Positions 8,664 through 14,427 of a DNA stretch of 14,427 nt are shown here, one piece after another. Numbering within the stretch: the stretch's first letter is position 1; each line of letters begins with the position of its first letter. Source of the DNA: Thoreauomyces humboldtii (lineage: Eukaryota > Chytridiomycota > Chytridiomycetes > Spizellomycetales > Powellomycetaceae). The position numbers were made by a program, and so were the translations under genes. Location of the stretch: assembly GCA_027596035.1 (NCBI GenBank), contig JADGJA010000585.1, forward strand, positions 1 to 14,427, read 5' to 3'. The notes beneath the pieces were generated by a model. It was given only the letters and a program-made list of their open reading frames with translations. It had not been told where the DNA came from and searched no databases.

Positions 8664-11130
8664 ATGTCCATCTACAACTTCAAAAAGGTCCAGGTCGTCC
8701 CGTCCTCGGCCGACTTCATCGACATCGTCCTGTCAAAGATCCAGCGCAAGACCCCCACCGTCGTCCACGCTACCTACCAGATCGGTCGCATCAGGACCTT
8801 CTACATGAGGAAGGTCAAGTTCGCTCAGGACTGCTTCGACGAGAAGTTGGAACACATCCTTGGAGACTTTCCCAAGCTCGATGTACGTGAAAGAAGAAGA
8901 AGAGATGATGATGATGGATGATATGATGAGGACGGATGGGGACCACGTGTGGTCTTCATGGCCGCCAGAGGCGGCCGGTGCTTGCCGCGCGAAGCGCGGC
9001 TGTTTTTTGGTTCGCCGAAGGCGAACCGTCCTCTTCCGCGCGGAGCGCCGGTCTTCGTTCTGGTCCGTCGAAGGCGGACCCTTTCCTTGCCTTCCTGCTT
9101 CGCGAAGCGCGGCGGGCATAACTACTCGCGCGAAGCGCGAAGCTTCCACGAGGCGCGCGAAGCGGGCCGAGTAGCCCCCTCCCTCCGCACCAGAGCGCGG
9201 TGGACCGATTCTTCCCACGCACATCGGTTGCCCATGTCTTCTCACGAACCTAAAATTTCCCTCCTCGTTTCCCCACAGGAAATCCATCCCTTCTACTCTG
9301 ACCTGATGAACGTACTGTACGACCGCGATCACTACAAGCTCGCGCTCGGCCAGATCAACACGGCGAAGCATCTCATCGACAACGTGGCAAAGGACTACGC
9401 TCGACTCTTGAAGTTCGGAGACTCCCTCTACCGTTGCAAACAGCTCAAGAAGGCAGCCCTCGGTCGCATGGCCACCATCATGAAGCGGCAGAAGGACTCG
9501 CTCGCTTACCTCGAGCAGGTCCGACAGCATCTGGCCCGTCTCCCCTCCATCGACCCCAACACGAGAACCCTCCTCGTCTGCGGATACCCCAACGTCGGCA
9601 AGTCGTCCTTCATGAACAAGCTCACCCGAGCAGAGGTCGAGGTCCAGCCCTACGCTTTCACCACAAAGTCGCTCTTTGTCGGACACATGGACTACAAGTA
9701 CCTTCGGTGGCAGGTACACACGATCCCTTTTCGTTCTCTGTGCCGCCGTCGTTCTTGCACCATGCTGACTTTGCTCCCCTCTTCCAATAGGTGATCGACA
9801 CCCCGGGTATCTTGGATCACCCCCTTGAGCAGCGAAACACCATCGAGATGCAGTCCATCACGGCGCTCGCTCACTTGCGCGCTTGCATCATGTACTTCAT
9901 GGATTTGTCCGAGCAGTGCGGCTACACGATCGCCGACCAGTGTGCTCTCTTCCACGCCATCAAGCCTCTCTTTGCCAACAAGCCCACCCTTCTCGTCGTC
10001 AACAAGATCGACGTGATGCGTCCCGAGGCCCTCGAGCCCGCGGCGCGTGCTTTGCTGGAAGAGATCACTTCGCAGGCCGACGTGACCATGGTCCAGATGA
10101 GCACCTTCACTGACGAGGGCGTCATGGACGTCAAGCACACCGCGTGCGACATGCTCCTCGCTTCCCGCGTCGAGATGAAGATGAAGGGCAACAAGGTCCA
10201 CGACATCATCAACAAGCTCCATCTCTCCCAGCCCGCGGCCCGAGACGACCGCGACCGACCCGCAGCCATCCCGGAATCCGTCCAGACCCGCGTCAAGTAC
10301 GACGCGGCGGATCCCAACCGTCGCCAGCTCGAGCGCGACATCGAGAAGGAAGGCGGTGGCGCCGGTGTCTTCAACGTGGACCTCAAGAAGGTTTACCAGC
10401 TCGCCGACGACGAGTGGAAGTACGACACGATCCCCGAGATCATGGACGGCAAGAACGTCCAGGACTTCGTGGACCCCGAGATCGAGGCCAAGCTCGACGC
10501 CCTGGAACGCGAGGAGGAGCGTCTCATCGCGGACGGCTTCTACGACTCGGACGTCGAGGAGGTCACGGAGGAGGAACAGATGTTCCGGGACGCGGCGAAG
10601 GAGATCCGAGGCAAGAAGGAGCTCATCGTCCAGGCCCACCGAGCAGGGAAGGGAAAGAACCGTCCCACCATCCCCATCAAGATGCAGACCGGACGGTCCG
10701 TCGAGGGTCTGGTCGGACACCTCAGCGAGATGGGTGTCGGTGCCGACGCTGCCGCCGACCGAGCCCGGTCCCGAACCCGCAAGCGTGCGAGATCCGAGTC
10801 GAGGGTCGGAGACGACGTCGTCAGGGATTCCAGCATGGCTCCCAACAAGAGGGTGGCGACCAGTCAGGTCCGCGATCGAAGCATGTCCGGTTTGCGAAAC
10901 TCTTCGGTAAGTTTGCCTTTTCCATGTGTGGCGCATCCTCGTTCCCTGTGGACCAACACATCTTGGTTTTTTCTTAGCAAAAAGCGGTTGCGGAAAACAT
11001 CAAGAAGAGGAACCAGGTCGGATCCAACTTGCTCGCAAAGGCAGGAGAGTCGGACCGTGCCATCAAGACAAAGATGCCCAAGCATCTGTTCTCCGGAAAG
11101 CGCGGAAACGGGTCCGCCAGTCATCGTTAA
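8664..11130 (+). CDS. NOG1: Nucleolar GTP-binding protein 1 (Nog1), 60S ribosome assembly GTPase
   Basis: Nog1 is an essential GTPase that binds pre-60S particles in the nucleolus and travels with them towards the cytoplasm. Exons 8664-8882, 9279-9713, 9791-10906 and 10978-11130 are all joined in phase 0 and give 640 aa, close to yeast Nog1 (647). The N-terminal NOG1 helical region starts [20 protein letters not shown] and includes [20 protein letters not shown] just after the first junction. GTPase motifs are GYPNVGKS (P-loop, 175-182), DTPG (221-224) and NKID (289-292). The C-terminal part is highly charged and ends with [11 protein letters not shown], typical of the family. Intron 1 is 396 nt and carries a hairpin array; introns 2 and 3 are 77 and 71 nt. 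If intron 1 is retained, translation stops at 8919-8921. Confidence 0.97.
8941..9168. repeat. Array of short palindromic hairpins with GAA triloops in NOG1 intron 1
   Basis: Successive inverted repeats, stem-loop-stem: 8960-8976 (GGCCGCC-AGA-GGCGGCC), 8984-9000 (GCCGCGC-GAA-GCGCGGC), 9009-9027 (GGTTCGCC-GAA-GGCGAACC), 9036-9051 (loop GGA, one bulged base), 9062-9080 (GGTCCGTC-GAA-GGCGGACC, one wobble), 9097-9108 (the palindrome GCTTCGCGAAGC), 9126-9140 (TCGCGC-GAA-GCGCGA) and 9152-9168 (loop GAA, one mismatch). A looser GACCAC-GT-GTGGTC lies at 8941-8954. Linkers are 7-17 bases, mostly pyrimidine-rich. Stems differ between copies while the loop is kept, so these are not simple tandem duplicates. 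GCGAAGC occurs four times. Confidence 0.9.
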
Positions 11131-12449
11131 AGACGGGACATGTGTCCCGGTTGGGAAGAACCGGTGCTGTCTTCGGGGGGGATTGGTCGTTCGTTACACT
11201 CTTTGCATTTCTTCGTTTTTGTTTTCCTTCTGCGTATCTCTTGCGCTCCCTTTCTTTTCTCACTTGTTTTTCCATCCTGTAATTTATTTATGGTCGTTGT
11301 TGCTAGAAGTCCCGCGGGTTTTGTGTACGTTTCCTTGACCTGCTCTTCCATACTGATTGCTTCGTCACTGTCTGCCGTTTGGATACACGATAGTACACGA
11401 TGACGACAAGGTAGAACAAGTCCATGACGACAATGTCCTGAGAATGTGATCTCGGTGACGATGGAAGCCGTTGAAACATCCGGCCCCAGCAGCCCACGTA
11501 CTTCGCGTCAGAGCAGGGGGGTCCTCAATGCGTCGTTGCCTCTCAAATCTCGGCTAGCCAGCCCGCGCTTGCTAGATTCGTGGAAGAATCAGGAAGCTAT
11601 TGTTGTCGAGCGTTGCACTTTGGCATAGGAGCTGGGATTTTCCCGAGCTTGTTTGCCCTTTCATTATCATCACACACACCCCCCCCCCTCGCCGTCTGCT
11701 ATCTTGCATTTCCTGAGCTGTTTGGTTGGATTCGTGATCCTGGTTTGCCGTACAGTCAGTTCGGTGTGGCGTTTGCGTTCAGATTCACCGAGATCTCGAT
11801 CAGACACTTGACTCTCTGGTGCAAAGGCAACCGGACCATGACGAGACAACGAGAAGGGTTTTGGGGCCACGGTGAGTCCTTAGGCGCTGTGAGCTTTTGT
11901 TGCGGCCTCGCTGTAATAGGCTCGACGTGCAGATCCAGCTGTCCAAAAACCAGGGGGCCGTCCAGTCGAAACTGCCGCAAACGGAATGAACGGGGGAGGT
12001 GCGTGAAACCTGACTCACCTCGAAGTCACCCTGGTGTGCAAAGCTGCAAACTCCATCCCGTCGGCTGCATCCTCACTGGTCCTCGTCCACGGAAACGCCG
12101 AGAGAGATGGATGGTGTAAACAAGAACCCCCATGCAGATTTGCGTCCTTCCTCTTCTCGCGCGTCCGTGTTTGGAGGAGCAACCCTCGAGGAACACATGA
12201 GTACGTGGTCGTCCCCAATGATGAGTGAGAGAGGAGTGTAATTTCCTTGCCCGCATATTTACATGGTCAGCGGTCCTTCCTTCGAACTTTCCATCGCCCA
12301 TACTGACGGCGACGTTTGTTTCCTCGCCGCTGCGGCCTAGCTAGGGAGAGTGATCCTCATCATATAACCGTTTTGAGCATCCAAGGACTCCCGACCTGTT
12401 ACCCCACCAACCCTCGATACCAAGCTACTCTCTTCCCAGACCTCCCACG
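11131..12449. other. Intergenic region between NOG1 and the pectin lyase gene
   Basis: No protein family, tRNA or rRNA is recognised in these 1,319 bases. A T-rich stretch at 11205-11290 is probably the NOG1 3' flank. A CA/poly-C stretch lies at about 11670-11690. Open frames here, for example on the plus strand at 11580-12119, have no domain and no third-position bias, so I do not call them. Confidence 0.5.
12363..12367 (+). promoter_or_regulatory. TATA box candidate for the pectin lyase gene
   Basis: The sequence CATATAACC lies about 83 bases before the start codon at 12450, a plausible TATA-to-ATG distance for a regulated fungal gene. The call rests on motif and position only. Confidence 0.4.
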
Positions 12450-13777
12450 ATGCACTTCTTATCGGTCCTCTCCCTTCTCCTCCTCTCCACCGTCGGCGCC
12501 TCTGCTCAACGACATCTGACTGGCACACCACGAGGGTTTGCCCGAGGTGTCGTTGGCGGAGGAGAGACCCGACCCGTCTATCCCAAAGACAACGCTCATC
12601 TCATCTCGCTCCTCAACGATCCCAACCCTCAAGTCATCTACCTGAACCGGATGTACCATTTCGAGGGCACCGAGGGACGCAAGACCAGCACAGGATGTCG
12701 ACCCGCTTCCAACACCTGTGGAAACATGGGCCAGGATGCCATCCAGACTAGCTTTAATTGGTGTGCTAACAATCCCAAGGTTACCGTCAGTGAGTGTTGG
12801 GGTGTCATGTTTGAGCGCTGGAGTTTGGGGGATCCCTTGTGCGTCGGACTGACTGGCTTTGATTTGGGTTTGAAAGACTACGATGTTGCGGCCACGGTCG
12901 GCATGACCGTCAGCGCCTTCAAGACGATCAGGGGCATCGGAAACAATGCTGGACTCAGCGGAAAGGGACTCTTTCTGATGGGGAACAATGTCATCATTCA
13001 GAACATCCTCATCACCAACCTCAACCCGCAGTACATCTGGGGCGGCGATGGTGAGTTCCGTAGCTTCAACATCGGTTGGAAGTTCCCTCACTTTCATCTA
13101 ACATGATGTTCCGTTCCGATCTGCCTCCCTTAGCCATCACCCTGAATGCCGAAAACGACCTCGTCTGGATCGACCACAACCGATTCTCCCTCATCGGTCG
13201 ACAGATGATCGTGACTCAAACGACGGGCCACACGCGTCGTCTCACCATCAGCAACAACCACTTTGACGGCAAGACCCCTTACTCGGCGTCCTGCAACGGC
13301 GACCACTACTGGACGATGCTGTTCTACGGAACCAACGACCTCATCACCTTCAACGGAAACTACATCACCAACACGTCGGGTCGAGGTCCCAAGGTCGGTG
13401 GCGTCAACAGCGGACCCGTCAGCGTCAAGATCCACGCCGTCAACAACCTCTGGCGGAACGTGGGAGGACACGCCTTCGACGTGCACACCGGTTCGGCCGC
13501 CATGATCGAGGGGAACACGTTCCAGAACGTCGTCACTCCGTTGATGCTCGACGGTGGGATGGTGTTCATGCCTGCCCAGAAGTCGGCTTGCAACATGCAC
13601 AGGGAATGCTTCGGAAACACGGGGATCGCTACCAATGCCGTGCAGAGCAAGGTCGCGGCCCAGTCTCTGTACACGGACATCGGAAAGTTCTTCGCTGAGG
13701 AGGCGTACGGGAATGCCTATGATCCGATGATGGCGACGTACGTTGCGCAGTCGTATGCTGGTCTGGGAAAGGTGTAG
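12450..13777 (+). CDS. Secreted pectin lyase, polysaccharide lyase family 1
   Basis: Pectin lyase cleaves methyl-esterified polygalacturonan by beta-elimination outside the cell, pointing to a plant-associated lifestyle. Exons 12450-12789, 12877-13050 and 13134-13777 give 385 aa, the usual size of fungal pectin lyases. Residues 1-19 form a signal peptide (hydrophobic LSVLSLLLLSTVG, cleavage after ASA). The parallel beta-helix carries the PL1 signatures IIQNILITNLNPQYIWGGDA, VWIDHNRFSLIGRQMIVT (182-199), SASCNGDHYW (222-231) and SGRGPKVGG (253 on); R255 is the likely catalytic Arg. The VGGHAFDVHTG block follows. Pectin lyase is favoured over pectate lyase by the CNGDHYW and IGRQ context, but substrate type cannot be proven here. 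Both introns use GTGAGT donors. Intron 1 (12790-12876) is 87 nt with no in-frame stop, so unspliced mRNA would also be readable. Confidence 0.92.
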
Positions 13778-14088
13778 ATAGAAGGCGATGTAGATATTGG
13801 GCATTCGGTGTAGAAAGGGCTTGCTACGAAGAATATAGAGTTTGGAAGGGAGCTGTCAAAGACTAGCGGTCAATGAAACCCACCGCGGAAACCCGTCGGA
13901 ACCGCCCTCGACGCAAAGGTTTGGAGAAAAGGGCTGGGGTCGCCCAGTAATATAGCAGTAGCAGTGGCGAACGATGCGGGTGCGGTTGATGAAAAGCTCG
14001 TACTGTGCGCACGTAGGAGGCAGGGATTCTTCGCGGTGGCTTTATAGTGCAACTCCCTTTGGTTCTCTCACGAATCCATCACACTGTG
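13778..14088. other. Intergenic region after the pectin lyase gene
   Basis: The pectin lyase 3' flank begins with two TGTAGATA words (13773-13780, overlapping the stop codon, and 13789-13796). A TATA-like TTTATAG at 14041-14047 lies upstream of an ATG at 14089. The short minus-strand open frame at 13870-14052 has no recognisable features and is not called. Confidence 0.4.
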
Positions 14089-14214
14089 ATGACGACCACG
14101 AACGGCCATGTTCCGAACCCCAATGACAACAAAAAAGGCGCAACAGCAGCCAACATTGTCCCAGCATCAGCCTCCCCAACATCGCCATCAAAACGATCCT
14201 GACGCGTCGACTGA

Positions 14215-14427
14215 CCAAACCAGACTACCTGCGGCAGGCAATGGCACAACCTCGACAGGTCGCCTCACGCCAACTTTCGCCAATGCGTCACCCACAAGGT
14301 GCTGGTGAGCCTGCAGGTCGTCCACGACGTTATGCCTCAAGAGGTCGCGACGAGCCTGCGTCGCAGACTGAAAACCACCTTTCTGGTCGAGTACTGGGCC
14401 TTGAAACGATCGGGCGGCCTCGACGAA
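14215..14427 (+). CDS. Unidentified partial coding segment running off the right edge
   Basis: The plus-strand frame starting at 14215 is open for 71 codons to the window end. From about 14284 on, almost every codon ends in C or G, as in the recognised genes here, while the other two forward frames lack this bias. The visible part reads like a mostly helical protein (KVLVSLQVVHDVMPQEVATS, then LKTTFLVEYWALKRSGGLDE). I do not recognise the family. Two TGA codons (14200-14202 and 14212-14214) separate it from an in-frame ATG at 14089 that has a TATA-like element 42 bases upstream, so an intron or another start probably joins the parts. The true 5' boundary is unknown. Confidence 0.4.

Noticed and set aside
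8960..9168. CRISPR array
   Set aside because: The repeats are not identical, spacers are only 7-17 bases, and the host is a eukaryotic intron.
8890..9278. Intronic box C/D snoRNA in the ribosome-assembly gene NOG1
   Set aside because: GATGATGA words near 8905 resemble a C box, but I find no CTGA D box in the intron and the rest is hairpin array.
11580..12119. 179-codon plus-strand open frame between NOG1 and the pectin lyase gene
   Set aside because: Composition is unlike the neighbouring genes, there is no domain, and it starts in sequence without a plausible promoter.
13773..13796. Two TGTAGATA words as PUF-protein sites in the pectin lyase 3' region
   Set aside because: They resemble UGUANAUA, but G at the fifth position is not favoured by most PUF proteins and the first copy overlaps the stop codon, so evidence is too thin.

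Overview
This is nuclear DNA from an intron-rich fungus, most likely a basidiomycete. Genes are split by many short GT-AG introns (mostly 68-96 nt), codon third positions favour C and G, and pyrimidine-rich tracts precede two starts. One gene belongs to the DUF7918 family, which I know mainly from basidiomycetes. A Polycomb (PRC2) EED homologue together with dense short introns would fit a tremellomycete-like yeast or a plant-associated relative, but the class cannot be fixed from this window.

Layout. Positions 1-3558 hold no recognisable gene. They carry a three-copy tandem repeat at the very start, a degenerate CTTGCCG minisatellite (297-841), clusters of short palindromes (867-2409), and then a pyrimidine-rich promoter. 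From 3624 five genes follow that I could model exon by exon with consistent reading phase: MAD2 (spindle checkpoint HORMA protein, +, 7 exons, 230 aa); an EED/ESC-type WD40 protein (-, 5 exons, 469 aa), tail to tail with MAD2; a DUF7918 protein (+, 3 exons, 285 aa), head to head with EED; NOG1 (nucleolar GTPase of 60S ribosome assembly, +, 4 exons, 640 aa); and a secreted pectin lyase of family PL1 (+, 3 exons, 385 aa). A further coding segment runs off the right edge. The genes belong to unrelated pathways (mitosis, chromatin silencing, ribosome assembly, plant cell-wall breakdown), so this is ordinary fungal gene order, not a functional cluster.

The most unusual element is inside NOG1. Its first intron is 396 nt, four to five times longer than the other introns, and holds a serial array of about eight small palindromes (8960-9168). 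Their stems differ from copy to copy, but six keep the same GAA triloop. Several contain GCGAAGC, a sequence known to form an exceptionally stable DNA mini-hairpin. This looks like a family of tiny hairpin elements, comparable in style to the GC clusters and double-hairpin elements of fungal mitochondria but in a nuclear spliceosomal intron. Other points of note are an EED homologue that by eye lacks all three aromatic-cage residues used to read H3K27me3, a GC-AG intron in the DUF7918 gene, and a 16-nt microexon and a KEN tripeptide in MAD2. All splice models were made by hand from phase and family similarity, without transcript data.
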